The position numbers and the translations under genes were made by a program. A stretch of DNA of 64,000 nt from Gliomastix tumulicola (taxonomy: Eukaryota; Ascomycota; Sordariomycetes; Hypocreales; Bionectriaceae), in assembly GCA_001599755.1 (NCBI GenBank), contig BCHX01000002.1, positions 4,074,330 to 4,138,329 of the forward strand. Direction: 5' to 3'. Under the pieces are notes generated by a model. It worked only from the letters and a program-made list of their open reading frames with translations. It did not search any database and was not told where the DNA came from. Shown one piece after another: positions 10,829-22,614 of the stretch (position 1 is the stretch's first letter; each line of letters begins with the position of its first letter).

Positions 10829-13551
10829 ATGCCCAAGGTCAAGAGCTATTCCACGCCATGGCTTTCCGGCTCGGCGCCCGGCCGCCAGCTCTTCACTCGG
10901 CAGGACGATGCTCCCCTCGCGACCGCTCTCTCTTCGAATAAGAACGCACTCCCGGGTCCGCGCAGGACGATCGCGAAGCGAGGGTCTGAAGTCTTTGTTG
11001 CCTGTGGGAAGGAGATCCGATGGGGAGATCTAGCCGACCTCAAGGATCAATGGGCAACGGGCCAGGCTCGCGATGGCCGGGGCCGCAGCTCTTTTCAACC
11101 TCGCGGAGGAGAGCGCGATGATTCGTCGGATGAGGACAGCGACTTGGCGGGCGCAACGCACATCAGAGTGAGCAGTTGCCATTGCCATGTTTCCGCGTCT
11201 CTGGCCTTCGTGCTAACACCAGAAAACAGACGATCAAGACGCGATGCGCCGAGGAGATTCGACAGCTCATCATCTCCCCCAACTCCGACTATCTTGCCAT
11301 CCTAACAACACACACCGTTCACATCTGCATCATCCCTGATTCGACGCATCTCACGAGCGACGACACGACTCCTTTGAACACAAAGATGTTCACTCTCGGT
11401 CCCACCACGCACGTCACCTCCCGAGCTGCCGTCATGTCAGCTCTGTGGCACCCTCTCGGCGTCAATGGCTCTTGTCTTGTCACGGTTACGTCCGACGCGA
11501 TTGTCAGAATCTGGGAGATCGACCTGTCTAATCGATGGTCATTCGATAACCCGACGACCTCTATCGATCTCAAGAGACTGGCAGACGGAACGAGCCTGGA
11601 TCAGGATTTCTCGGCGTCCACACATGCGAACAAGGCCTTCTCGCCCGATTCGTTCGAGATGGAAGTGGCAGCAGCAGCATTTGCCAGCAGAGGGTCGGGC
11701 AGATGGGATCCCATGACGCTCTGGGTAGCAATGCGAGAGGGAGACGTGTACGCGCTGTGTCCGCTGCTTCCGCAGAAGTGGGCGCCTCCTCCGACGTTGA
11801 TCCCCTCGCTCTCAGTGGCCATAGTGGGCACGCTGGGAAGCATTGAGGGCGATCCCAGCGTCGCTGAGCACCAAAAGCTCCTCTCGCAGCAGCAGTTTGA
11901 GTGGATGGGTGATTTGGATTCTCAGGAGCCCGCCATTATTGATGGTCCCCCGGATGAGCCGGTGATCGAGGTCTACAACAGACCATCTCGGCCAGGTGTG
12001 GTCCCACGACTTCAGGGGCCGTTCGAACTCAATGCGGATCCGGACACGGGAGACGAGCTCGACACTCTGATCACAGACATCATGGTCATCGGCAAGAAGA
12101 CGGAGGTCGATGATCTGATGGAAGGCGAGGATGATGACCTGGAACTGGACGAGCGCGATAGAGTCGGCGCGTCCATCACAGTCATATGCCTGCTTTCTGC
12201 TAGTGGTCAGACGCGCATATACTTGGAACTGGACGGCATCGAAGCCCAATGGCTCCCGCCCAAGAAGAAGTCTCGACTGGCCCGTGAGCTGATCAACCCC
12301 GAGCCCCCCTCACTCCTAGCCTTTCAAGCCCTCGACACGATGAGCCCTGTGGAGATGAGCGATGACAGCTGGCCTGTCTTCAGTCCCGACGTCGTGTCGC
12401 GGTACAACCTCTTTGTGACGCATCACGCTGGCATCATCTACATATCACTCGCAAACTGGATCTTCCGCCTCGAGAAAGAGCTACTTGGGGAATCAGAAGC
12501 CGGCTCAGATCTCCGAGTCGGACTCATCGTCAACTCGCAGTCTTCTCGAGAGAAGGTCTTTGCTCAGTCGACAGCAGATGCAGCAGTCCCTCTCGCCGGG
12601 GCCGTCGCTATTCAGGATCCAGACATTGGCTACTTTCTCCTCTCAGCCACACCATTCGACGTTATCGCGCTCACATTCGAATCGCCTGACAGCGACCTCA
12701 TCAAGGTCGAAGAGTTAAGCGAGGAGTCGGTCGAAATTATCCAGCCACCACCATTGGAGCTGCACGAGCCACGCCCGGTTTTCAGGCCGTCGCATACCTT
12801 TGATCAGCCATCGGCCCTCCCGACCCTCCTCCAGAAAGCACAAACCTCACGACACAGGGCAGCGTTCCGCCAAGAGGTCCGGCTCAGCCCGCTCACGCTC
12901 ACCATCTTCACGGACGCGCACAGAGTGCTGAGTGACGAGACATACAGACTTGGTCTGGCGGCCTCGGAACTGTTCAGACGCTGCGAGCAGCTACAGAATG
13001 AATTCACGGACCAGATCAGAAAGGCAGGCGTGGTGAAGGCCAAGGTGGATGAGATCCAAGGCTCCCAGCGCAATGGTGTCTCGGACAATGACATGTTCGA
13101 AAAGCGAATTACACTCGTTAATAAACGCCAGGCTGCCATTAACCAACGATTGGAGGCTCTACGAAAGGTTGTTGGGCGGTCTACGGTGCGGGAGCTCAGC
13201 GCGAAGGAGCGCGCGTTCTTTGAAGAGGTGAAGGCGATGGCCGCCAATGTTTCGCAGGACGAGTCCGGGGATGACGGCGATCCCAGCTCCTCCAACGGCC
13301 GGGCGCAGCCGCTGTGGAAGCGACTGGACGCCGCGCGGGAGCTCAAGGATGAATTGGCCAGTGAGGTGGAGGCGATCAGCAGCAAAGACAGCGATGTGCA
13401 GTCACCCACACCGCACAGGGCAGAGGTCAAAGTTCCTTCGGACATCCGGCGCACCAAGCTGCAGCAGGTCCAGACTCTGCTGGACCGTGAGACGGCGCTG
13501 GTCGAGGCGGTGAGCTCGAGGTTACAGCGGCTGCAGATGGGCGGCGAGTAA
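10829..13551 (+). CDS. NUP82: nucleoporin Nup82 (Nup88 orthologue)
   Basis: Exons 10829-11167 and 11230-13551, joined across a 62-nt intron (GTGAGC...AACAG), encode 886 aa. The N-terminal half resembles the Nup82/Nup88 beta-propeller. It includes TIKTRCAEEIRQLIISPNSDYLAI, a WHPLG motif (residues near 195) and a WD-like block reading DAIVRIWEID. The C-terminal 250 residues are rich in heptad-like helices (FRRCEQLQNEFTDQIRKAG; KRITLVNKRQAAINQRLEALR) and probably form the coiled coil that binds Nup159 and Nsp1 on the cytoplasmic face of the pore. An acidic Ser/Asp stretch (DDSSDEDSD) lies just before the intron. Length fits fungal Nup82. Confidence 0.85.
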
Positions 13552-14959
13552 CAGGCCCCCCCGTGTGTGTGCTTCCCCCCATGTTTTTCATGTCCCGTAT
13601 TCTGCTACGTGGGGAGGTTCAAGGATCTTTGAAGGGGGGAGAAGAGAGAGAGAGAGAGAGAGTGAAAGAGAGAGACGGGGAGCAATTGGCAGTGTGTACT
13701 AGTAAAAGAATGTAAGGGTATATCCAGGATGATTGCGCTTTGAAGAACAAGTCCAATTCAATCAAGACTAATGAAGACCCCAAAGATGCACGCAAGCCGT
13801 TTAGGTAATGCGATAGGTATTTTAGATACCACACCATCACATTGACCAACTCATTTCTGTGATGGGGCGTGGGTAGAGCCTGCCAGCCATTGAAAAAAAG
13901 TGAGGCGGTCGTGCCCCTGCCACCCCACGCATCGGTTGACAGGGATTGTCAAGACCAGAGGAGATGAGATGGCTGTTCCCAATTCCGAGGCGTCGGTGGC
14001 GAATCGAACCACGGCCAATAGATCCGAGTCAGGTTTTTTTTTTTTTTTTGGTTGATTCAATGCGCCCGGGAGATGAAGAGACAGGCCCTAGCTTTCCAAC
14101 GGCCAAGTCTCAGCCCAGAGCCACGGTTGCTGGCCGTTCCGTGGTCAGAAATTCAGAATGGACTGACTCTGACTGAGCACACGCCATCCTTCATATGCGC
14201 CTGCCAGCCACTGACATGACAAATTGGCGGGACGCGGGACGGTTCTGGATTATTAGCACCACGTCAAGAAGGTAGTAGGTCCGGGGGCGGTCAGACTGCA
14301 ACACGCACTGCATGCCACAGTGAGGAATGGTCCCGTTCCCGCCTCACTTTCGAAGACGAAGAAGAAGAAGAAGAAGGGGAAAAAACGAACAAGGATGAAT
14401 GATCCAATGTTGCACGGGCAGCAGCAGCCCTTTTTCGATGGCACACCGATTCGCGCCGAATTAAGCCCATGCCAATGAGCCAGCCCGTTGCCCTGCTTGC
14501 GTGTGTGTCCATTCACCCCAAATCTCAGGCGCGAGTGTTGATCCCGTTCCCTTCCCGGCGACCCGGGGGGAGTGCTTGGTGAGAGGAAGGAGGATAACCC
14601 ATGCTCCCCCCCCCCCAAATCGCAGGCAAAAGGAGGAATGGATAAGGGAAAGCTGAGCAGAGCAGGAAATGGTGTGTTGCGAGTAAATTTCGTCGTCATC
14701 CCGCTTTTTAAGTCATTGGCGTCAGTCATTGTTTGTGTGGCTTGGGCCGCCGCCTCGGATGTGTTGGCCCTGCCCCGGGGACAAGTCTGTATATAGTAGT
14801 CTCGGCCTCCCCCCCCCCTGATGACTCTTTTTGCCCGCTCAGCCTCCAAATGATCAAACTCCTTTCTACCTTTTTGCACTTTTTCTCTCTTTCTTTACGG
14901 GCCATACCGAAACCGCCGAAAGGGGATCGAGATCTCTCTTCCCGAGAGCATTGATCACG
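13552..14959. other. intergenic region with simple repeats
   Basis: These 1408 bases hold a GA-rich run (about 13640-13675), a T16 run (14034-14049), C11 and C10 runs near 14605 and 14809, and a TATA-like element before the next gene. No gene is supported. A TTCGATT motif near 13998 was considered as a tRNA fragment and rejected. Confidence 0.5.
14790..14796 (+). promoter_or_regulatory. TATA-like element before the Asn/Pro-rich gene
   Basis: TATATAG lies about 165 bases before the start at 14960 and just upstream of a C10 run. Assigned by position only. Confidence 0.35.
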
Positions 14960-15452
14960 ATGACACTTAGACGATTGCCGTCCCGCGTGGCCACACCATC
15001 ACGGCCTGAACCGAAGTCCTCCAACACGTCGCGGCTATTCACATGTATGATCGGTAAGTCTGGTTGTGTAACGAGCAAGCTTTGAAATATGCATGTTTGC
15101 TATTGGTGGTTGCTGGAGCTGACATTTCGGATTTCAGACAACTACAAGAAACTCATAGGCCCTGGATGCAGAGTCGAGGTCGTCACGGAGCAGCTGGCCG
15201 ACGGCGAGCTCCAAGTCTCCGTCGTCCAGACGATCGAGCACAACGGAGAGTGGTGTCGACGCGTCCTCGCCAGCGAGAATGGCGCCAGCTGGGACCATAT
15301 CATCCGGCTCGTCTACCAGCAGTCGATACTCGCCTCGAGCTGTCAAGGCGTCGACTACGACGAAGACGGTGCCCCTTTCTTCTTCCCCAGACAAGATCAA
15401 CAGGAGCAGATCGTGGTGGAAGAGGAGGAGGAGTTCGAATCTCTTTCTCAGC

Positions 15453-15483
<31 letters not shown>

Positions 15484-16114
15484 CGAAGAATCCTCCGGCT
15501 CTGAGCTGGGCTTGGACGAGGAGGACTCTTCGTCCTACACGGAGTCGGAGATGGTTGAAGTGGGCCATCATCAGCCTGCTTTCTACTACCCCATGCCGGC
15601 TGTGGAAGAGAACTTCGAGTACATCTGTCGTCCTCCGCCGCCTCCTCGTCCTCAGCCGCCTCCACCGCCTATGACAAGCCCTCCTCCTCCGAGCGAGCCA
15701 TCCGTAGCGTCTGGACGTACCTCGCGCCCGAGCCGTCGCCAACCCCGGCAGACGGAGAGAGCAATGGCGACCGAGGCCCAGATCACCATCGACTGGGCCG
15801 AGCACGGAACTCTCCATGTCCTCGAACGGATACCCTTGAACCGCGCCAGTATCGTCAGCAAAGCCCTCGGCATCATTCGTTCCGGTCAGTTCGAATTTGC
15901 TGGCGGCGGTTGTTGTACCAGCTCGACGGATATGGAGAGGCCCTGTCCAAGCCCCAGCCGGCTTCATGCCACTCTCCGAAAGGTCGAGATGGGCGATCAC
16001 TCTATACATGTTACCGGCCGCATCGAGACCTTTGAGTCTCTGTATGCTGCCGCCGTGAAGAGGGAGCCTGGTGTTCTGCCTGTCTTTGTCGTTCATGTCC
16101 GTTCCGACGAGTAA
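14960..16114 (+). CDS. uncharacterised Asn- and Pro-rich protein
   Basis: Two exons (14960-15053, 15138-16114) with an 84-nt intron (GTAAGT...TTCAG) give 356 aa. I do not recognise a named family. The start at 14960 is the first ATG in frame; exon 1 encodes MTLRRLPSRVATPSRPEP. The join MI-DNYKKLIGPGCRVEV leads into an alpha/beta-looking N-terminal segment (VEVVTEQLADGELQVSVVQTIEHNG). An acidic, low-complexity middle follows, with Asn10 (AAC repeat), a polyproline stretch (CRPPPPPRPQPPPPP) and a basic Arg/Ser region. A second more ordered part begins near residue 225 (ITIDWAEHGTLHVLERIPLNRAS). There are no membrane segments or signal peptide. It may be a cytosolic or nuclear protein; the function is unknown. 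Confidence 0.7.
15455..15484 (+). repeat. (AAC)10 microsatellite, encodes Asn10
   Basis: There are ten perfect AAC codons in the coding sequence of the Asn/Pro-rich protein. All codons are identical, which points to recent slippage expansion rather than selection on the protein alone. Confidence 0.9.
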
Positions 16115-16888
16115 GGAAGGGGTCGCATGGGGAATTTCATTATCTGGAGGGAGTAAAAGGGGTTTCGTGACTTTTGTCTTGCTAGCTAGCTGTCTTTATT
16201 GCACGTTCTACGGTTTGGCTTTCGTTCGGTCCTTTCACATCAGATTGTCGCGCAGCAGAGATATCCTTGATAGATGAATTTCTAGCACTAATATCGCGTT
16301 GAATCCCGTTTTCTCATCTTTTGTAAATCTTATTTAGTCAGAAAACAGTCTACTGCTAGATAGAAGCCAATGTCGAATCCGTAGGGTAAATCTCCCCAGG
16401 TTGCCCAGCATTGTCCAAACACCCCTTTCCCCCTATTCCAGACGGTCATCCCGTTCACACACACAGACAGCAGCAGAAGAGGCCGCCGGCCGTTGGTCCA
16501 AAACGAGCCCCTGTAACTGATCGGCATTGTAAGGCATGCTTTCCAATCCTCTGAGGCTGTCATTCGCTCGCTTGGGAGACTGTGAGGCTTCGAAGGTGAG
16601 GGTGCCACACACTCGACTCACAGAGGCTCCCTCTCCAACAACGATGCTTCACCCAGGTCCTCCCCGCACGACCTCTTCTGTCAAAAGCCAGTGGATCCCT
16701 GTCCTCCTTTGCATCGACTTATCAGCTGCATTATTACATGGTGTGATTGCGGAGAACCCAAGGACGGGATCCGCTGCCTCGGGACTCAAAAATTGATGCC
16801 CAACGCGATGCCAGCGAAAGTTCGCCACACAATGACAATGCCGAGGGTTGCAGTGGACAGGGAACCGCTGTTCACAGATAACCGAGCC
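16115..16888. other. convergent 3' region
   Basis: These 774 bases lie between the Asn/Pro-rich gene (plus) and the EBP gene (minus). Only short frames without protein character are present. Confidence 0.5.
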
Positions 16889-17766
16889 TCACTCCCGCTT
16901 CCTCGTCCCCCCCTCCTCCCTGTCGCGCAGGGCATCGAAGGCCCTGCGAATCTCGGCGAAGCTATCCCAGAGCAACCCTGCATTGGGACGCGGCACAGAT
17001 GGGAACCAATCAGCCCTTGTAAAGGCCGCAGCATGAATGAAGGCGGGCAGAGTAGTGCTTACAGAACGGCACGACGGCCCAGGGGAGGTTGAAACCGACG
17101 TAGTACACCCAGAAATAGAGAAACTCAGGGCGGCTGTAGGACACGCCCTCGAGCCAGTTGGTCGCGTAGTACAGCGCCACGCCGTACAGGTGGGCGACGC
17201 ACACGACCACCTGCAGGGCGTGACGCACCGAGGAGCGGCTGAGGATGGCGGTGAGGGTGAGGAGGGAGAGCGGGCCCCAGGCGAGCTGTCGACGAGTGGC
17301 TGTCAGTTAGAGGGTAAGTCATGTAAAGGGGGAGGCACGCGGCACACGCACGACAGTGATGGTCTCGACGCAGACGGTGAAGACGTCGAGGGTGAGGTAG
17401 CGCGAGTCAGAGAGGGTGTATTCCTTCCAGAGCTGGGCGAAGAGGGTGTCCATGCCGGCGATGTCATGCCGGTGGAGGATGTAGTACCCCTCAAAGGCGA
17501 TGTGTAGGAAACTGCCTGCTGCGGTGTCAGCCAGTGATCAGCTTACGATTTGAAGCCCATTGATTCAACTCACATAGCCCAAACCAGGCGGCAGCGAACC
17601 GATCAATGAAGCGACTCCCAGGCCATGCTGCTGCTCGATATGAAGCAGTAACCACGACACCTACCACGGCCCCAAAGACGGCCAGGAGCAGGGCGAGGGG
17701 ACTTGTGTTGGGCCGGTAGTGAGGCAAAGCCGCATCAGCCGGGTAATACGGATGACTCTCACTCAT
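16889..17766 (-). CDS. EBP-family sterol delta8-delta7 isomerase-like (EXPERA domain)
   Basis: Four exons (17574-17766, 17352-17518, 17063-17285, 16889-16977) encode 223 aa. All junctions are GT-AG and keep frame. The EXPERA/EBP domain is clear: a first membrane segment (LALLLAVFGAVVGVVV), then FLHIAFEGYYIL with His70 and Glu74, FAQLWKEYTLSDSRY, and FTVCVETITVLAWGPLSLL with Glu116. Next come VAHLYGVALYYATNW and YFWVYYVGFNLPWAVVPF. These match mammalian emopamil-binding protein, where the His and Glu residues take part in moving the C8 double bond to C7. Four membrane segments are expected, in the ER. Ascomycetes normally use the unrelated Erg2 for this step, so the physiological substrate is an inference. 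The terminal exon is 89 nt and ends GGTRKRE. Confidence 0.85.
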
Positions 17767-18275
17767 TCTTTTTCTTTACTCACCAGCCTCAATGCTCGCT
17801 GAGTAAGGGGTAGAAACGATGCTGGCTGGGATGTCCTTGGAGTGGGCCAGCTGCCCTCGAAAGTACCTAACCTGTAGCGCCGAGTGTCATTGAACCGACC
17901 GCATTCTGTTCACTCTCAGAGTCGGCAGTCATTCTATGCGGTCGGAAAACACGTATGGTCGCGGGAATTCGGGATCTCTTCTTTTTTTTCTTCTCCGGCA
18001 GTCTTCATGGTGTTGTCTTCCCTTGCCATATCACGATGATATGTATGGCTCGAGATCTCCACGCATGGACGAGACAAGCGTTCCGGGATGTGGGAGAAGA
18101 ACTGGGAACTCAATGGGACTGAACGTCTTCTCGATATTGACCACTCGATTGAACGACTTGCCCATAGAGAGCCTGCTCAATCTTTTCCGCACCTTCTAGT
18201 AAGTCTAACAGGTATTGCTGGATAGCATATATACGATGCTATGGCGCCCCTGGCCTCGACTGACCCGCTCTCAAG

Positions 18276-18294
18276 CAATTGCCGTCGGCAATTG
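18276..18294. repeat. 19-bp palindrome with CCG-T-CGG core
   Basis: The sequence CAATTGCCG, T, CGGCAATTG is a perfect inverted repeat with a single central base. The CCG/CGG half-sites resemble binding sites of Zn2Cys6 regulators, but no target gene lies within 500 bases. Confidence 0.5.
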
Positions 18295-21250
18295 GTTTTT
18301 AGGCACTCGGCCGGCACATGGCGGGCGGGTAGGCATCCAGGTACCATCAGTTTGGGTTGAGATCTGATTGGATGCCTAGTGAAGGCAGCCTCTGAATCGG
18401 TCATCGATCACGAACTCCCGTTTGGAGATCTCTTGCCTTTCACCCGTGAGCGACCAGAAGTCAAGAGTCGTGCCTCGTCGAGCTGCTCGACTACATTCAT
18501 TTGCAATACGTCCCAAGGGAGACGCGAGTGCACGACTGCGGACTCTTTTCGCTGATAAGAACAACGACCAAAGTCACGACCGAAGCTGCTGCAGCTAGAG
18601 CTCTCGTATTCGAGTGAACTGATAAGACAATGCTCGGCCATCTGTCTTGGGGGCGTTTGATCGCCGATCCGGAGTGCTACAAAAGCCAGCATGCCGCTAA
18701 CCGTATTACGCCCGACGGTTCGACATTGACCCGATCAGAGCGTGTTCAAGCAATCAGGCAGGTCGCGATCCGGAGCGATGCACATCTGAAGATCTCGGGC
18801 GCTATCGAAAAGGGATTCGGTGTTGAATCCCGTACCCCTCGTCTGCAAGCTCTATAGATAAGAGACATCAACTCGGTCTCGCATGCACGTCCTGCGCGCG
18901 AGCTCTGTGAACAGTGGAGGCGAAGGACCCTTACATATCCTCGATCGGGATAGTGACACTGCTTCTGCAGTCCCCGAACCCCCTACCTGCATGCAATGCT
19001 CTGGCGTGTGCATTATGCAGGCAGCCTAACACGCCCATGCTCGATGTCGCCAGAGACACCCCTCGACAAGTTGGGGGTGCATTCTCCGCCATAGAGATAA
19101 GGCGATGAGACCGAGGCGGGATAGGTGACTTGCCATGGTCGGCTAGAGCCGTCTCGAGGGGACATATTTGTCCACGTCCTCTAATGGCACGGAGACATTC
19201 CGCGCCGTCTGCTTAGACGATATGTGGTCGATTCTGACCTTAATTGCGTCTTGATGGAACCACCTTCAATGCTCAGCTAATCTAACATGTCGAAACGTTG
19301 GTTGGTCGAGCTAGAGTGGTGATAAGAGAGCTTGGAGCTTGGCTTCTGCATATTCGGCATACTCTCGTGTTGCTCATATCGAGGCAGCGAAGTAAGAGCC
19401 TGGTGGTCGGATTGACGATTGCACCTTGGCAAAACCCAGTGATTGGTTCGCCTCGCTTCACACGCTGCCGCTTGGCTTCCATTTGAGAAGGTTGGCCTGT
19501 ATGTGCGGCTCTACTCTCAACTATCTGTCACCGAGTCCCTACCGAGTGACATTCCTGAGACTTGAAGTGTCTCCTTGAGGAAGTCACCGAAGTGGTCATG
19601 TAACCAACGCATGCATATCTGGTCTCGGACGTCGCATTCGAAATAGACGGCAGCTTGGCATCGATCAGGTGAGGTCGAGGCAAGATAGCGGAACATCTCG
19701 AAGTCATCGGATTTCGAACACGCAGAGCAAAAGCCGTATTCGACAAGCCGACATGGAGGTGGCGCGACCCTATTCATCCTTCTCTGGTATCCGATTCTTT
19801 CTCGGCGAATTAGCAGAACGCAAGGAAGCGGGGAGGGAGATGAAGTCCCTCAGCTTAAGAAGTTCACGAGCTTGCTGATTCCAGCGTGGCGTGGCAGCCT
19901 TGCGTCGGAACATTTAGCGCCCAGGGAGTGGGAGAACGATTCCATTGTGTCTCGTGCCTCGAACAATGCAGTGACAGTTCCCAATATGGACACAGCCAAG
20001 CGTTTGAGATGATTTTGGGACATGATCGACGCAAGGATGCGAAAGAAGACGGAAAGAGCGGCGTCCCAACATCGCGCCTACCTTAGCCTGAGGTGCAGTT
20101 TCTAATTTCATCAGCCTTTCTCAGCCGTCGTTCTTTCCTCGAGCAGACGAGAGTGCGTCATGGCTGTGCCGACCCGTTTTTCTTGACCCATCCAGGTTTC
20201 TTCCCTCCACTTGCGGGAAGGAACGAATCAACTTCTCTCCGTGCCGCAAGCTCACAGATCGTCACGACATCCCGCGCCGAAGTCACTTCTTCGACCCGAC
20301 ACGCCAGTCCAACCAAGCCGAGTCATTATCAACAGAACCTGAGAAGAGTTGCTGGTCTTCTTCTCAGCCATCAGCAGATGTCCGGTGACCTTGCCGTCGT
20401 TCATCAGTGCGCTTCCAGATCCCAAAACTACTATTATGGGCTCTACTAATTGACAACTGGGAGCTCGTCTTCTATTCTTCTTTGATTCCGCCGCCCTGGA
20501 GATCCGCAGATCTTGACGTCTTCTGGTGAGTAGCGGCAAGGCTTGTCTGACACAACCGCGCTAGATGAGCACGCCCTCTGCAGATCTCCCAGCTTATAGT
20601 TAGGTGAGGGATCGAGGGCGCTCCCTGAAAGCTTACCGCTGCTGAATGTTCCCGCTACCATTCTACCAGCCACACCGTGACGTGTGTTGAGAATGACACG
20701 ATCACTACTCGTGGATGAGTGGCTGGCTGCCTTTGAGCTATGCGGGATTTAGAACTTTGACGGGGGACGAACGTCAGAGACTTGCACCTCACACGGGGAG
20801 GTTGCTATCTCGTGAACGTACATCCGTTCTTCCTTATCGAGAATGGATGCCCCCAGCCGTGTTGCGCGAGGCGGAGTTTAGAGGCGAACGCTTGCCTGCA
20901 AGCATGGTCCCTGGTCGGTCTCCAGCTTGTCCCACGTCCCTTCGACCCATCCTCAAGCTCGTGTGGATCGAGCAGGAGTAATCGTCACCCGAGGTACCTT
21001 CAAGAGGCAACCAACTGAGGTGTCTCTGGATGAATTGTCGCGACCGCAAGGGGGGAGAAGCCAATGATATTTCATCCCGCTATCTTCTCTGAGCGGCAGC
21101 TAGGGGTGGTCCGTACACTCGCTCTTACTCCTGCCATACTCGACCTGGAGAGATTCAGAAAAGGGAGAAAGGATGAGCATCTCTCCGAGACAATGCGGAG
21201 TTGACTCGAGATGTCTTTGCCATACATGCTCAGCGCGGCCGTGAAAAAGA

Positions 21251-21256
21251 TATAAG
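21251..21256 (+). promoter_or_regulatory. TATA box of Caps_synth-type gene
   Basis: TATAAG (in GATATAAGACG) lies 104 bases before the start codon, a typical spacing, and is followed by a CT-rich leader. Confidence 0.5.
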
Positions 21257-21354
21257 ACGTGCCTTCTGCCCTCGGATCTTGTTGATTGCCTTGGTCAAGA
21301 AGCCCCTTCATCTCCTCTCACACTTAAACCCTAGTTTCGCTCTCAGAAAGCAAA

Positions 21355-22614
21355 ATGGCTCCTTCTGCCGTCGACGTTGCTCCTTCTCCTGCTTCCGCGC
21401 CCGTGGAGGTGAAGAAGCAGCTGCCTGCTGGCCTTGCTCACATCCCCACCTCCAAGATTGACACTCGTTCTGATGAGGAGATCGCGGAGTGGCTCCAGCA
21501 TCGCCACCCCGTCACCTCGGAGAAGAATGTTTGGGCTTTCTGGAACAGTGGCTGGAAGAGCATGAAGCCATGGAACCAGCGTACTGTCATCAACTGGGTG
21601 CGTCGTCTGGGCCCTGAGTGGACTGTCCACATGCTCGACCACGTCCCCGACTCTGAGACTAGTGTCACTCACTTTGTCGAGGAGGAGTGGCTGCCTGAGG
21701 CCTTCAACAAGCGCGCCATGAACGGCCCCTTCGTCGGTCAGCACTCTGCTGACCTCATCCGTCTGCCTCTCCTCTACAAGTATGGTGGTGTCTGGATGGA
21801 CGCCAGCACCATCCTGCTCCGTGACCTCAACGACATCTGCTGGAACAAGCTCGAGGACCCCGAGTCCCCGTACCAGATGGCTGGTTTCGGCATTGAGGTC
21901 CGCGAGGACGACTACACCCTGCACAACTACTTCATCGCCTCCCGTGCCGGGAACCCCTTCGTCAAGCGCTGGCACTCCATCTTCTGCTCTCTGTGGGAGG
22001 GACCCCTTCTCAACGCCCTCGGCTTCCACAAGAACCCTCTCTTCAAGCACCTCAAGGGCTTCGAGCCACCTCTGAAGAAGATGAACTGCCCCACCGTGCC
22101 CATCCCCAACGAGTTCGTCGCCGACTATCTCGCTCAGTGGCTCGCCTTTGAGCGCCTTCGCGCGCTCGTTGACCCCACTGATGGCTTCGATGGTGCTGAG
22201 TACTACTCCAAGAACATCCTTCTCATGTCTTGCGTCCAGGAGACCTACGCTTTCCAGATCCAGACCCACTGGGCTGGCCGCAAGCAGTTTGAGATCCTCA
22301 ACGTCAAGCGTGACGGTGAGGGTGCTGAGAAGAACGATGCCTGGTACGAGGCTGACAAGTTCGTCAACTTCGCCCTCGCCGAGGTCGCCACCATCAAGCT
22401 CGCTCACGGCCCCGGAGGTGAGGGCAAGAACGTCTCCCTTGCCGATCTCTGGGACAAGGAGGAGTTCCACAATGCCGACAACGAGGAGGGCACCTTTGCT
22501 GCTTACCTGCGCTACGGCAGCACCCACTACGACCAGACGCGTGCCATTGAGCCCCTCAAGCTTCCCAAGCCTGAGGCTATCAGCACTGCTGTCCTCGAGC
22601 CTTATGAGGGTTAG
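21355..22614 (+). CDS. capsular polysaccharide synthesis-type glycosyltransferase (Caps_synth)
   Basis: A single exon encodes 419 aa. The central block SADLIRLPLLYKYGGVWMDAS (about residues 131-151, given here in part) is the nucleotide-sugar-binding signature of the Caps_synth/DXD sugar-transferase group; the Asp in WMDAS corresponds to the metal-binding acid. Upstream NVWAFWNSGWKSMKPWNQRT is the usual first strand region. There is no signal peptide or membrane segment, so cytosolic or peripheral location is likely; donor and acceptor are unknown. The gene has a TATA box at 21251, an AAA-ATG-GCT start context and strongly biased codons (mostly C-ending), which suggests high expression. It stands alone, with 3.6 kb of gene-free DNA before it. 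Members occur in bacteria and many ascomycetes; transfer is possible but not shown. Confidence 0.85.
   Translation: MAPSAVDVAPSPASAPVEVKKQLPAGLAHIPTSKIDTRSDEEIAEWLQHRHPVTSEKNVWAFWNSGWKSMKPWNQRTVINWVRRLGPEWTVHMLDHVPDSETSVTHFVEEEWLPEAFNKRAMNGPFVGQHSADLIRLPLLYKYGGVWMDASTILLRDLNDICWNKLEDPESPYQMAGFGIEVREDDYTLHNYFIASRAGNPFVKRWHSIFCSLWEGPLLNALGFHKNPLFKHLKGFEPPLKKMNCPTVPIPNEFVADYLAQWLAFERLRALVDPTDGFDGAEYYSKNILLMSCVQETYAFQIQTHWAGRKQFEILNVKRDGEGAEKNDAWYEADKFVNFALAEVATIKLAHGPGGEGKNVSLADLWDKEEFHNADNEEGTFAAYLRYGSTHYDQTRAIEPLKLPKPEAISTAVLEPYEG

Larger units (their letters stand above)
17767..21354. other. long gene-free stretch, 3.6 kb
   Basis: I find no supportable gene in these bases. Frames are short (at most about 95 codons), change often, and show no domain or codon bias like the neighbours. 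A perfect 9-bp-arm palindrome lies at 18276-18294. The last 120 bases form the promoter of the gene at 21355. This could hold an old decayed element, a non-coding transcript or an extended regulatory region. Confidence 0.45.

Noticed and set aside
13985..14050. tRNA-like B-box (GGTTCGATTC on the minus strand)
   Set aside because: No A-box or acceptor stem partner can be found at the right distance; upstream on that strand is a homopolymer run. At most a chance match or fragment.
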